Shown piece after piece: positions 34,607 to 47,760 of a stretch of 64,000 nt of DNA. Numbering within the stretch: the stretch's first letter is position 1; each line of letters begins with the position of its first letter. The notes beneath the pieces are model-generated. The model saw only the letters and a list, made by a program, of their open reading frames with translations, did no database searches and was not told the DNA's origin. Made by a program: the position numbers and the translations under genes. Source of the DNA: Klebsiella michiganensis (GTDB lineage: Bacteria; Pseudomonadota; Gammaproteobacteria; Enterobacterales; Enterobacteriaceae); assembly GCA_000963575.1 (NCBI GenBank), contig CP011077.1, forward strand, positions 3,782,001 through 3,846,000, given 5' to 3'.

Positions 34607-35026
34607 ATGAATACCGTTTGTGCCGACTGCCAGGCCATTAACCGCATTCCTGACGACCGTATCGATGACGGTGCAAAGTGCGGTCGCTGCGGTCATGAAC
34701 TGTTTGACGGTGACGTCGTCAACGCCACGGCGGCAACGCTGGATAAACTCCTGAAAGATGAGCTCCCGGTTGTGGTTGATTTTTGGGCGCCCTGGTGCGG
34801 GCCATGCGTTAACTTCGCCCCTATTTTTGAAGATGTTGCCGAAGAGCGCAGCGGAAAAGTTCGCTTCGTGAAGGTCAACACCGAAGCCGAGCAGGAGCTG
34901 AGCGCCCGTTTTCGCATCAGAAGCATTCCAACCATTATGATTTTCAAAAATGGCCAGGTCGTCGACATGCTGAATGGCGCCATGCCCAAAGCCCCGTTTG
35001 ATAGCTGGCTGGACGAAAATATCTGA
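34607..35026 (+). CDS. trxC: Thioredoxin 2 (139 aa)
   Basis: Thiol-disulfide reductant with an N-terminal zinc finger (CADCQ ... CGRCGHELF, four Cys) and the active site WCGPC at about 64-68. ATG 34607 is chosen (MNTVCADCQAINRIPDDRI), with GAGG ahead. In E. coli it is OxyR-regulated; no OxyR site was looked for in detail. Residue after the active site is VNF (E. coli RNF). Confidence 0.97.
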   Translation: MNTVCADCQAINRIPDDRIDDGAKCGRCGHELFDGDVVNATAATLDKLLKDELPVVVDFWAPWCGPCVNFAPIFEDVAEERSGKVRFVKVNTEAEQELSARFRIRSIPTIMIFKNGQVVDMLNGAMPKAPFDSWLDENI

Positions 35027-35102
35027 TTCTGAGGGGGCATTTTTTAAGCCCCCTCTCGCTATCTACGATAGAATAGCGTTTTTAGCCAGGCTCCCTTCAT
35101 TA

Positions 35103-35804
35103 ATGATCGAAAACGCCGTTCTTCGCCTTCGTGCAGCCCGTCTGGCTCGCGCGACTCGCCCTTTTCTCGCCCGTGGTAATCGCGTCCGTCGCTGCCAACG
35201 CTGCCTGCTGCCGTTAAAAAATTGCCTGTGCGAGACACTTCAGCCGCAACCTGCCCGCAGCCGCTTTTGCCTGGTGATGTTTGACACCGAACCCATGAAA
35301 CCGAGTAATACCGGGCGGCTCATTGCCGATATTTTACCGGAAACCGAAGCATTTCAATGGTCACGCACGGAGCCACCTCAGGCGCTACTGGATCTCGTTG
35401 CTAACCCGGATTACCAACCGATGGTGGTATTCCCCGCCTCTTATGCAGATAGCGATCGGCAAGTCCTGACCACGCCGCCGATGGCCGGCAAGCCACCGCT
35501 GTTTATCATGCTTGATGGCACCTGGACTGAAGCGCGCAAAATGTTCCGTAAAAGCCCTTATCTCGATGCGCTGCCGGTGATTTCCGTAGATTTAAGTATT
35601 ACCTCAGCTTATCGCCTGCGCGAAGCCCATGCGGACGGTCAGTATTGCACCGCAGAAGTCGCCGCGGCCTTACTGGAACTGGCGGGCGATACGGTCGCTT
35701 CCGCAGGACTGACCCGGCACTTCACCCTTTTCCGCGAGCGCTATCTGGCCGGGAAACCCCATCATCAGGGCAGCGTCACAGCAGAAGTGGAAGAAAACGT
35801 TTAG
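35103..35804 (+). CDS. tapT: tRNA aminocarboxypropyltransferase TapT, DTW domain (233 aa)
   Basis: Makes acp3U47 in tRNAs (E. coli YfiP). Four Cys in RRCQRCLLPLKNCLCET bind a metal; the DTW signature appears as MLDGTWTEARKMFRKSPYL near 139-157. ATG 35103 (MIENAVLRLRAARLARATRP) matches the family; the open frame upstream overlaps trxC and is spurious. patZ follows by 32 bp. Confidence 0.92.
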   Translation: MIENAVLRLRAARLARATRPFLARGNRVRRCQRCLLPLKNCLCETLQPQPARSRFCLVMFDTEPMKPSNTGRLIADILPETEAFQWSRTEPPQALLDLVANPDYQPMVVFPASYADSDRQVLTTPPMAGKPPLFIMLDGTWTEARKMFRKSPYLDALPVISVDLSITSAYRLREAHADGQYCTAEVAAALLELAGDTVASAGLTRHFTLFRERYLAGKPHHQGSVTAEVEENV

Positions 35805-35836
35805 ACTCTCCTGAATATCACTCAGGGGAGAGAGTC

Positions 35837-38497
35837 GTGAGTCAACGAGGCCTGGAAGCGCTGCTGCGTCCAAAATCCATTGCCGTCATCGGCGCTTCGG
35901 CAAAAACCGACCGCGCCGGTTATTTAATGATGCGCAACTTGCTTGCTGGCGGATTTAACGGCCCGGTAATGCCGGTGACGCCGACGCATAAAGCCGTTTG
36001 CGGGGTACTTGCCTGGCCGGATATTGCCAGTCTGCCTTTGGCCCCCGACCTCGCGATTATCTGTACGAATTCCCGACGCAATCTTACGCTGCTTGAAGCG
36101 CTGGGCAGTAAAGGCTGCAAGGCCTGCATTATCTTATCTGCTCCGCCTGAGCAATTGCCTGAATTGCTGGCCTGTGCCGCACGCTGGCACATTCGCCTGC
36201 TTGGGCCGAACAGCCTTGGCCTCCTGGCTCCGTGGCAGGGGTTAAATGCCAGTTTCTCCCCTGTCCCTATCCAAAAAGGCAAGCTGGCGTTTATTTCTCA
36301 GTCAGCCGCGGTGTCCAACACCATTCTGGACTGGGCCCAGCAGCGTGAAATGGGGTTCTCCTGGTTTATCGCGCTCGGCGATAGCCTGGATATCGACGTG
36401 GATGAACTGCTGGATTACCTGACCAGAGATACGAAAACCAGCGCTATCCTGCTGTATCTCGAACATCTAAGCGATGCCCGACGCTTTGTTTCCGCCGCAA
36501 GAAGCGCCTCGCGTAACAAGCCGATTCTGGTCATCAAAAGCGGGCGCAGCAGCAAAGCGCAAACGCTACTGAAAACCCATCCAGGACTGGATGCAGCCTG
36601 GGACGCGGCGATACAACGAGCGGGTTTGCTCCGGGTACAGGACACGCATGAACTTTTCTCCGCCGTAGAAACTCTCAGCCATATGCGACCTTTACGCGGT
36701 GAACGGTTGATGATTGTCAGTAACGGCGCGGCACCCGCGGCGCTGGCGCTTGATGAGCTATGGCTACGTAACGGCAAACTGGCGACGTTAAGTGAAGAAA
36801 CCATGCAGGCTCTTGTGGGAGTCCTGCCTCCTGGCGTTGAGGCAGGAAACCCGATAGATCTGCGTGATGATGCCACACCCGGCCGTTACCTGCTGGCCGT
36901 GGAAAAATTGCTGGATAGCCATGATTTTGATGCCTTAATGGTTATTCATTCTCCCAGCGCCGCCGCCCCAGGAACCGCAAGCGCCCTTGCCCTGATCGAT
37001 TTGCTACAGCGGCATCCTCGTGGCAAATATCTCACCATTGTCACCAACTGGTGCGGGGAGTACTCCTCCCAGGAGGCCAGACGCCTGTTTAGCGATGCCG
37101 GTATACCGACTTACAGAACGCCAGAAGGCTCGGTAACGGCATTTATGCACATGGTCGAGTATCGCCGTAATCAGAAGCAACTGCGTGAAACCCCAGCTTT
37201 GCCGGCTAACCTGACGGCAAACACCAGCGATGCTCACCATCTTATTCAGCAGGCACTGCATCAGGGAGCAACGACGCTGGATACCCATGAAGTAAGGCCA
37301 GTGCTGGAAGCTTATGGCTTAACAACCTTACCAACGTGGATTGCAGGTGACAGTGCAGAAGCGGTACACATCGCCGAGCAAATTGGTTATCCCGTCGCAT
37401 TAAAGCTTCGTTCTCCGGATATTCCCCACAAGTCGGAAGTTCAGGGCGTTATGCTCTATTTGCGAACGGCCAGTGAAGTGCAGCAGGCCGCCGAAGCCAT
37501 CATCGACCGCGTAAAAATGGCCTGGCCCCAGGCACGCATTCACGGCCTGCTGGTGCAAAGCATGGCAAACCGAGCGGGCGCGCAGGAGTTACGGGTCGTC
37601 GTTGAGCACGATCCTGTGTTTGGCCCATTGATCATGCTGGGCGAAGGTGGCGTAGAATGGCGGCCCGAGCGGCAGGCGGCGGTTGCCCTTCCGCCGCTGA
37701 ACATGAACCTGGCCCGATACCTTGTTATTCAGGCGATCAAAAGCGGCAAGATCCGGAGCCGGAGCGCATTACGCCCGCTGGATATCGCCGGGATCAGCGA
37801 AGTTCTGGTGCAAGTATCTAACCTGGTCGTTGATTGCCCGGAGATAGTAAGACTCGATATTCATCCATTGCTGGCGTCCGGCAGTGAGTTCACCCTGCTG
37901 GATGTCACGCTGGAATTAGCCGAGTTTACTGGTGATGCGGATGCCAGGCTGGCCGTGCGTCCTTATCCTCATCAGCTTGAGGAACTGGTGCAGCTTAAGA
38001 ACGGCGACCACTGCCTGTTCCGGCCTATCCTGCCCGAAGACGAACCTCAGTTGCAGCGGTTTATTGCGCAGGTAACAAAAGAGGATCTCTACTATCGCTA
38101 TTTCAGCGAGATCAATGAATTTACCCACGAAGATTTAGCCAATATGACGCAGATCGACTACGATCGAGAAATGGCGTTTGTTGCCGTCAGAAAAATAAAA
38201 GGCAGCGATGAGATCCTTGGCGTCACGCGCGCCATTTCAGATCCCGATAACGTTGATGCCGAGTTCGCCGTGCTGGTTCGCTCCGACCTGAAAGGCCTCG
38301 GGCTGGGCCGTCGCTTATTGACTAAGCTCATCGATTACACAAGACAACACGGCCTCCAGCGGCTAAACGGCATCACGATGCCGAACAACCAGGGCATGGT
38401 TACCCTGGCCCGCAAACTGGGTTTCAGCGTCGATATTCAGCTGGAAGATGGCATTGTAAGTCTGACGCTACCGCTGGGCAAAAGCGTAGATTCGTGA
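35837..38497 (+). CDS. patZ: Peptidyl-lysine acetyltransferase PatZ (886 aa, GTG start)
   Basis: Protein acetyltransferase (Pka/YfiQ), which in E. coli and Salmonella acetylates Acs and others. A long acyl-CoA synthetase-like part begins SQRGLEALLRPKSIAVIGAS, has an ATP-grasp-like region (about 480-700), then a C-terminal GNAT domain (LKGLGLGRRLLTKLIDYTRQ). The start is GTG 35837 behind GGGGAGAGA; this gives exactly the E. coli length. The upstream open frame overlaps tapT and is not used. Confidence 0.95.
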   Translation: MSQRGLEALLRPKSIAVIGASAKTDRAGYLMMRNLLAGGFNGPVMPVTPTHKAVCGVLAWPDIASLPLAPDLAIICTNSRRNLTLLEALGSKGCKACIILSAPPEQLPELLACAARWHIRLLGPNSLGLLAPWQGLNASFSPVPIQKGKLAFISQSAAVSNTILDWAQQREMGFSWFIALGDSLDIDVDELLDYLTRDTKTSAILLYLEHLSDARRFVSAARSASRNKPILVIKSGRSSKAQTLLKTHPGLDAAWDAAIQRAGLLRVQDTHELFSAVETLSHMRPLRGERLMIVSNGAAPAALALDELWLRNGKLATLSEETMQALVGVLPPGVEAGNPIDLRDDATPGRYLLAVEKLLDSHDFDALMVIHSPSAAAPGTASALALIDLLQRHPRGKYLTIVTNWCGEYSSQEARRLFSDAGIPTYRTPEGSVTAFMHMVEYRRNQKQLRETPALPANLTANTSDAHHLIQQALHQGATTLDTHEVRPVLEAYGLTTLPTWIAGDSAEAVHIAEQIGYPVALKLRSPDIPHKSEVQGVMLYLRTASEVQQAAEAIIDRVKMAWPQARIHGLLVQSMANRAGAQELRVVVEHDPVFGPLIMLGEGGVEWRPERQAAVALPPLNMNLARYLVIQAIKSGKIRSRSALRPLDIAGISEVLVQVSNLVVDCPEIVRLDIHPLLASGSEFTLLDVTLELAEFTGDADARLAVRPYPHQLEELVQLKNGDHCLFRPILPEDEPQLQRFIAQVTKEDLYYRYFSEINEFTHEDLANMTQIDYDREMAFVAVRKIKGSDEILGVTRAISDPDNVDAEFAVLVRSDLKGLGLGRRLLTKLIDYTRQHGLQRLNGITMPNNQGMVTLARKLGFSVDIQLEDGIVSLTLPLGKSVDS

Positions 38498-38611
38498 GTA
38501 AGGTACTGGAAAACATACTCACTTTGCGTAGCAGTAGTGGTATTATCAGCAGGTTCTGACGTCTGGATTTTGCAGAAGGCCATCCAATGAAGAGAGAAGA
38601 TAAGCACTGTG

Positions 38612-39967
38612 ATGTTGTCTAAATTTAAGCGTAATAAACATCAACAACACCTTGCCCAGTTACCGAAGCTTTCTCAATCAGTTGATGATGTAGAAACCCT
38701 GTTCTCCCCAGCGGATTTCCGCGAAACGCTGTTGAAAAAAATCGCCAGCGCAACGCAGCGTATTTGCATTATTGCGTTGTATCTTGAACAGGATGACGGC
38801 GGCAAGGGAATTCTGTCCGCGCTTTATCAAGCCAAACAGCAGCGGCCGGATTTGGATGTTTCCGTTCTGGTTGACTGGCACCGTGCCCAGCGCGGACGTA
38901 TTGGTGTTGCCGCAGCCAACACCAATGCGGACTGGTATCACCGCATGGCCGAGCAGTTCCCTGATGTGAAGGTTCCGGTCTACGGCGTTCCCGTCAATAC
39001 TCGCGAAGCCCTCGGCGTGTTGCATTTCAAAGGCTTTATTATTGATGACAGCGTCATCTATAGTGGTGCCAGCCTCAATGATGTTTATCTGCATCAGCAT
39101 GATAAATATCGCTATGACCGCTACCAAATCATCCGTAACCGCTCTCTGGCTGACATCATGTATGGCTGGGTTAACCAGAATCTGGTGAATGGCCGGGCGG
39201 TTCATCGTCTGGATGTCGCCGAACGCGTAAAAAGCCCAGAAATCAAAAACGATATCCGCCTTTTCCGCCAGGAATTGCGTGACGCTAACTTTATCTTCCA
39301 CGGTGATGCGGATAACACTCAGCTGTCGGTTACGCCGCTGGTCGGGCTGGGGAAATCCAGTCTGCTGAATAAAACCATTTTCCATCTTATGCCTTGTGCG
39401 GAGCAGAAGCTCACTATCTGCACGCCATACTTCAACCTGCCGGCAGTGCTGGTCCGCAATATCATTCAACTGCTGCGGGACGGTAAACAGGTAGAGATTA
39501 TCGTTGGCGATAAGACGGCTAATGATTTCTATATTCCGGAAGATCAACCGTTTAAGATTATCGGTGCGCTGCCTTACCTCTATGAAATTAATCTGCGCCG
39601 CTTCCTCAGCCGCCTGCAATATTATGTGAATACCGGGCAGCTGATTGTGCGTTTGTGGAAAGATGGGGATAACAGCTACCACCTGAAAGGCATGTGGGTG
39701 GACAACGAGTGGATGCTGCTGACCGGGAATAACCTTAATCCCCGCGCGTGGCGCCTGGATTTGGAAAATGCCCTGCTGATTCACGATCCAAAAAGAGAGC
39801 TTGAGGGCATTCGCACCAGAGAGCTGGAGCTTATCCGCACCCATACAACGGTTGTTAAGCACTATCGAGATCTGCAAAGCATCGCCGAATATCCGGTGAA
39901 AGTTCGCAAGCTGATTCGCCGCTTGCGTCGTATCCGCATCGACCGACTAATAAGCCGTATTCTCTAA
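38612..39967 (+). CDS. pssA: Phosphatidylserine synthase (451 aa)
   Basis: CDP-diacylglycerol + L-serine to phosphatidylserine, the entry to phosphatidylethanolamine. Phospholipase D superfamily with two HKD-like motifs: HFKGFIIDDSVIYSGASLND near 138 and HLKGMWVDNEWMLLTGNNLN near 357. Basic C-terminus (RKLIRRLRRIRIDRLISRIL). ATG 38612 directly follows a GTG that could also be used. No yfiM follows, unlike E. coli. Confidence 0.98.
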   Translation: MLSKFKRNKHQQHLAQLPKLSQSVDDVETLFSPADFRETLLKKIASATQRICIIALYLEQDDGGKGILSALYQAKQQRPDLDVSVLVDWHRAQRGRIGVAAANTNADWYHRMAEQFPDVKVPVYGVPVNTREALGVLHFKGFIIDDSVIYSGASLNDVYLHQHDKYRYDRYQIIRNRSLADIMYGWVNQNLVNGRAVHRLDVAERVKSPEIKNDIRLFRQELRDANFIFHGDADNTQLSVTPLVGLGKSSLLNKTIFHLMPCAEQKLTICTPYFNLPAVLVRNIIQLLRDGKQVEIIVGDKTANDFYIPEDQPFKIIGALPYLYEINLRRFLSRLQYYVNTGQLIVRLWKDGDNSYHLKGMWVDNEWMLLTGNNLNPRAWRLDLENALLIHDPKRELEGIRTRELELIRTHTTVVKHYRDLQSIAEYPVKVRKLIRRLRRIRIDRLISRIL

Positions 39968-39973
39968 ACGTTT

Positions 39974-39997
39974 AAGCCCTGCACTGCAGGGCTTTTT
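39974..39997. terminator. Terminator between pssA and kgtP
   Basis: AAGCCCTGCA-C-TGCAGGGCTT followed by TTT on the plus strand. Convergent genes, with only 34 bp between stops. Confidence 0.85.
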
Positions 39998-40001
39998 CTT
40001 T

Positions 40002-41300
40002 CTAGAGCTTGATCCCTTTCCCTTTGCGGTGCAGTAGCAGAGAAACAGCAAATGCCAGCGCCCCCATGCCAGAGACATACCAGAAGAAAGTCGTTTCGCT
40101 GCCCATAGATTTGAGTGATAAGGCGACATATTCCGCAGAGCCGCCAAACAAGGCGTTTGCCACCGCGTAAGACAGACCTACGCCCAGGGCACGGACTTCC
40201 GGCGGGAACATTTCCGCCTTCAGGATGCCGCTGATTGAAGTGTAAAAACTGACAATCAGCATCGCCGCCATCACCAGAGCAAAGGCCGCATACGGTGAGC
40301 TAACATTCTGCAATGCCGTCAAAATAGGCACAGTCAGCACCGCTGCCAGCCCACCAAAGCAGAGCATAGAACTACGGCGACCAATTTTATCCGACAGCGC
40401 ACCGAAAAATGGCTGAAGTACCATGAAGATAAACAGCGCAAAGGTCATCAACGCGCTGGCCGTATTAGCATGCATCCCTGCGGTATTCACCAGGTATTTC
40501 TGCATATAGGTGGTGAAGGTATAGAAAGCCAGGGAGCCGCCGGCGGTGAAGCCCAGCACCATAATAAAGGCCTTTTTATTTTTCCACAGCCCGGAGAGCG
40601 TACCGGCATCCTTGTGCTCGCGGGTCGCTTTGTCCGATGTTTCGTCCAGAGAACGGCGAAGATAAAGAGCAACAATCGCCAGTACGGCCCCAATCGCAAA
40701 GGGAATTCTCCATCCCCAACTACGTAAATCTTCATCACTTAGCACTTGCTGGAGAACAACCACAACAAGTAAAGCGGCCAACTGCCCGCCAATGAGCGTA
40801 ACGTACTGGAATGAGGCATAGAAACCTTTACGACCTTCGACCGCCACCTCACTCATGTAAGTTGCACTGGTACCGTATTCTCCTCCCACGGATAAGCCCT
40901 GGAACAGACGAGCTAAAAGTAATAACGCCGGGGCCCATGTACCAATGGTGGCATATCCCGGCAAGCAGGCAATCACCAATGAACCAAAGCACATCATGCA
41001 AACGGAGATCAGCATCGAGTTTTTGCGGCCATGTTTGTCTGCGATATAGCCGAATAACCAGCCACCAATCGGCCGCATCAGAAAACCAGCGGCAAACACG
41101 CCGGCGGTTTGTAGCAGCTGAGTCGTGGTGTTTCCCGTTGGGAAAAAGATATGTGCAAAATAGAGTGAGCAGAATGAGTACACATAAAAATCAAACCACT
41201 CAACCAGATTTCCCGATGAAGCGCCAACAATGGCCCAGACGCGACGACGGGTATCAGCCGCCGACGGAACAGCGTTTGCTTCGCTTGTTGTTTCAATCAT
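40002..41300 (-). CDS. kgtP: Alpha-ketoglutarate permease (432 aa)
   Basis: Proton symporter of the major facilitator superfamily, about 12 membrane helices. Begins MIETTSEANAVPSAADTRRR; the loop 2-3 motif GYIADKHGRKNSML and GGEYGTSATYMSEVAVEGRKGF are family signatures. ATG 41300 is chosen by E. coli match. It is the left neighbour of the rrn operon, as at E. coli rrnG. Confidence 0.97.
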   Translation of the reverse strand: MIETTSEANAVPSAADTRRRVWAIVGASSGNLVEWFDFYVYSFCSLYFAHIFFPTGNTTTQLLQTAGVFAAGFLMRPIGGWLFGYIADKHGRKNSMLISVCMMCFGSLVIACLPGYATIGTWAPALLLLARLFQGLSVGGEYGTSATYMSEVAVEGRKGFYASFQYVTLIGGQLAALLVVVVLQQVLSDEDLRSWGWRIPFAIGAVLAIVALYLRRSLDETSDKATREHKDAGTLSGLWKNKKAFIMVLGFTAGGSLAFYTFTTYMQKYLVNTAGMHANTASALMTFALFIFMVLQPFFGALSDKIGRRSSMLCFGGLAAVLTVPILTALQNVSSPYAAFALVMAAMLIVSFYTSISGILKAEMFPPEVRALGVGLSYAVANALFGGSAEYVALSLKSMGSETTFFWYVSGMGALAFAVSLLLHRKGKGIKL

Positions 41301-41460
41301 TTTATTTTCTTCTCCTGTCTTCCTGAATGGGTCTAATAGCCCAGGATCCAGCAAAGCAGGAGAAAGAAATTTTGTGAGGCGAAGTATCTTGTTGCGGAGT
41401 TGTTACATTGGCTTTTGTGAGCAGGCTGAGATTTTTGCGAAAAGTATGGTTTAAAAAGCA

Positions 41461-41487
41461 AAAAACCCCGGCCTTTCGGTCGGGGTT
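41461..41487 (-). terminator. rrn terminator T2
   Basis: Minus strand ACCCCG-ACCGAAAGG-CCGGGGT followed by TTTTT, preceded by a copy of the 5S 3' end (41496-41513), as in E. coli rrnB T1-T2. The gap 41301-41460 upstream of kgtP shows no gene. Confidence 0.85.
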
Positions 41488-41623
41488 ATTGCTTAATTTG
41501 ATGCCTGGCAGTTGTATGCCGGGCTTTCCTGCCCGTCACCCTCCGGGCAGCCTCCGGCTGTGCAAATCCGTTCCCGACGGATTTGTCCTGCTCAGGAGAG
41601 CGTTCCCCGACAAACAGCAGACA

Positions 41624-41654
41624 AAACAAAAAGGCCACCCGTTAAGGTGGCCTT
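41624..41654 (-). terminator. rrn terminator T1
   Basis: Minus strand AAGGCCACC-TTAACG-GGTGGCCTT followed by TTTG, 13 bp after the 5S gene. The stretch from here to T2 repeats the layout of the E. coli rrnB T1-T2 spacer. Confidence 0.88.
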
Positions 41655-41667
41655 GATGTTTTATTTG

Positions 41668-41787
41668 ATGCCTGGCAGTTCCCTACTCTCGCATGGGGAG
41701 ACCCCACACTACCATCGGCGCTACGGCGTTTCACTTCTGAGTTCGGCATGGGGTCAGGTGGGACCACCGCGCTACGGCCGCCAGGCA
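41668..41787 (-). rRNA. rrf: 5S ribosomal RNA
   Basis: 120 nt; the sequence is essentially that of E. coli 5S from TGCCTGGCGGCC to CTGCCAGGCAT on the minus strand. Last gene of the operon, 88 bp after 23S. Confidence 0.97.
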
Positions 41788-41875
41788 AATTCTGTTATTG
41801 ACCGTCACTTCGTGACCATCAATATAATCCTGAACTAAGCTGAAAATCTCTCTCTAAAAACACCTTCGGTGTTGT

Positions 41876-44781
<2,906 letters not shown>

Positions 44782-44977
44782 TCACAACCCGAAGATGTTT
44801 CACTTCAGATTATGAAAATTTGAGAGACTCGAACATGTCTTAACCTCATTCTTTATTACGGAAGAACGAGACGACATGTCGTTTCAATTTTCAGCTTGTT
44901 CCGGATTGTTAAAGAGCAAATACTTCGCAGTACACCGTCACCGGTACACTCTGAAGTAAGTTTTGTGCGCGAAATGA

Positions 44978-45053
44978 TGGTGGAGCTAAGCGGGATCGAA
45001 CCGCTGACCTCCTGCGTGCAAGGCAGGCGCTCTCCCAGCTGAGCTATAGCCCC
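44978..45053 (-). tRNA. alaT: tRNA-Ala (TGC)
   Basis: 76 nt, encoded CCA; anticodon TGC in the arm CTGCCTTGCACGCAG. Spacer tRNA next to 23S, with the pair Ile-Ala typical of rrnA, rrnD and rrnH. Confidence 0.98.
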
Positions 45054-45166
45054 ATCGATTTCGTAAAACCTTTGATTACCGTTAATTTTCATCTGGTCAA
45101 GGCGCAACTTAGCGACACATACTTAAGTATGCGAATCTGAGGTGCAACGCAGAACAGGGGAAAATT

Positions 45167-45243
<77 letters not shown>

Positions 45244-45311
45244 ATAAGGTTTTACTGCTCGTTTTCTATCAGACAATCTGTGTGAGCACTACGCGGGTTG
45301 TATCTATTAGG

Positions 45312-46851
<1,540 letters not shown>

Positions 46852-46985
46852 AAAAGTGTTTGATGCTCAAAGAATTAAAACTGTTTATAAAATCAGTAGT
46901 CACTCTTCAAGACTTGATATTTGTTTGCATCCGAAGATGCTGAGATATCAATCCTGCGAGTGCCCACACAGATTGTCTGATAAAT

Positions 46986-46997
46986 TGTTAAAGAGCA
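46986..46997 (-). promoter_or_regulatory. rrn leader boxA
   Basis: TGCTCTTTAACA on the minus strand, the rrn antitermination boxA, about 135 bp ahead of 16S; AATTTATCAGACAATCTGTG follows, as in E. coli leaders. Confidence 0.9.
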
Positions 46998-47027
46998 GTG
47001 CTACTTTCTCAGTAGCGCGGGCTGTGC

Positions 47028-47055
47028 ATATTACGCTTTCCCGCTGCGTAGTCAA
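47028..47055 (-). promoter_or_regulatory. rrn promoter P2
   Basis: -35 TTGACT (47050-47055), 16-bp spacer, -10 TAATAT (47028-47033). The flanking words (ATAAATGC before TTGACT, GCGGGAA in the spacer) match E. coli rrn P2. Confidence 0.88.
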
Positions 47056-47126
47056 GCATTTATTTTTCGCTTCACTCCGCCTGACACGCCGCTTTGCAAG
47101 CCGTTGTTCCGTGTCAGTGGAGGCGC

Positions 47127-47178
47127 ATTATAGGGAGTTCTTCGGCGGTGACAAGCGTTTATTTAAAAAAACTTTCCG
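47127..47178 (-). promoter_or_regulatory. rrn promoter P1 with UP element
   Basis: -35 TTGTCA (47149-47154), 16-bp spacer, -10 TATAAT (47127-47132), GC-rich discriminator GCGCCTCC. An A/T-rich UP-like tract lies at 47158-47178. The same-strand sequence CACTGACACGG after the -10 is as in rrnA/rrnB P1, consistent with stringent control. Confidence 0.88.
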
Positions 47179-47215
47179 ACCGCATTCTTTTTCGCCAACC
47201 CGCTTATTTACAACG

Positions 47216-47749
47216 CTATTTGGTGTTTAAGTGTGCAATTTCGTGGGCAAATCGGGCTACCTGCGGCCAATCGGTATAAACCACTTCTTTACTTGTGTCA
47301 GTTTCACCGTCGGTCATTTTCATAATTAAGCGGATCATGAAGCGGTCCAGCCAGCCATAACGCGGGTAACGTAATGCACCAGCAAACACGGCGCAATGGT
47401 CAGGCTGCCAAACCGAGTTAAGCAAAAACTTGCGGGTATAAGGGTTTGTCTGCGGCGAACGCTTCTCAGGTTTACGGGCAACAAGGTTGACCGCGAAAAA
47501 TGCACTCGCGCGCTCCTTCAACTGCAGCTGATACTTTTTCACAAACGCCTCAACGGAGGCATGAAAATGTCCGTAACGAATAGAGGCGCCAATGATCACC
47601 CGGTCGTAATTAGCCCAGGCGATTTCCTCGCAGCGATGGAGATTGACCACATCACTCTCAACACCCAGCTCTTTCAGTTCAGAAGAAATATAAGAAGCAA
47701 TTTCACGAGTTTGACCATCTCGGGTCGAAAACAGAATTAAGGTTTTCAC
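47216..47749 (-). CDS. hemG: Menaquinone-dependent protoporphyrinogen IX dehydrogenase (177 aa, GTG start)
   Basis: Flavodoxin-like enzyme for the penultimate haem step. GTG 47749 starts VKTLILFSTRDGQTREIASY, the FMN-binding loop; ASIRYGHFHASVEAFVKKYQ and RKPEKRSPQTNPYTRKFLLN follow. A longer frame upstream lies inside trkH and is not used. GGAG precedes the GTG. It is the right neighbour of the rrn promoters, as at E. coli rrnA. Confidence 0.95.
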   Translation of the reverse strand: MKTLILFSTRDGQTREIASYISSELKELGVESDVVNLHRCEEIAWANYDRVIIGASIRYGHFHASVEAFVKKYQLQLKERASAFFAVNLVARKPEKRSPQTNPYTRKFLLNSVWQPDHCAVFAGALRYPRYGWLDRFMIRLIMKMTDGETDTSKEVVYTDWPQVARFAHEIAHLNTK

Positions 47750-47760
47750 ACAGGCTCCGG

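Noticed and set aside
41496..41513. A second, truncated 5S rRNA gene
   Set aside because: The copy of the 5S 3' end between T1 and T2 is the normal layout of the rrnB-type terminator region.
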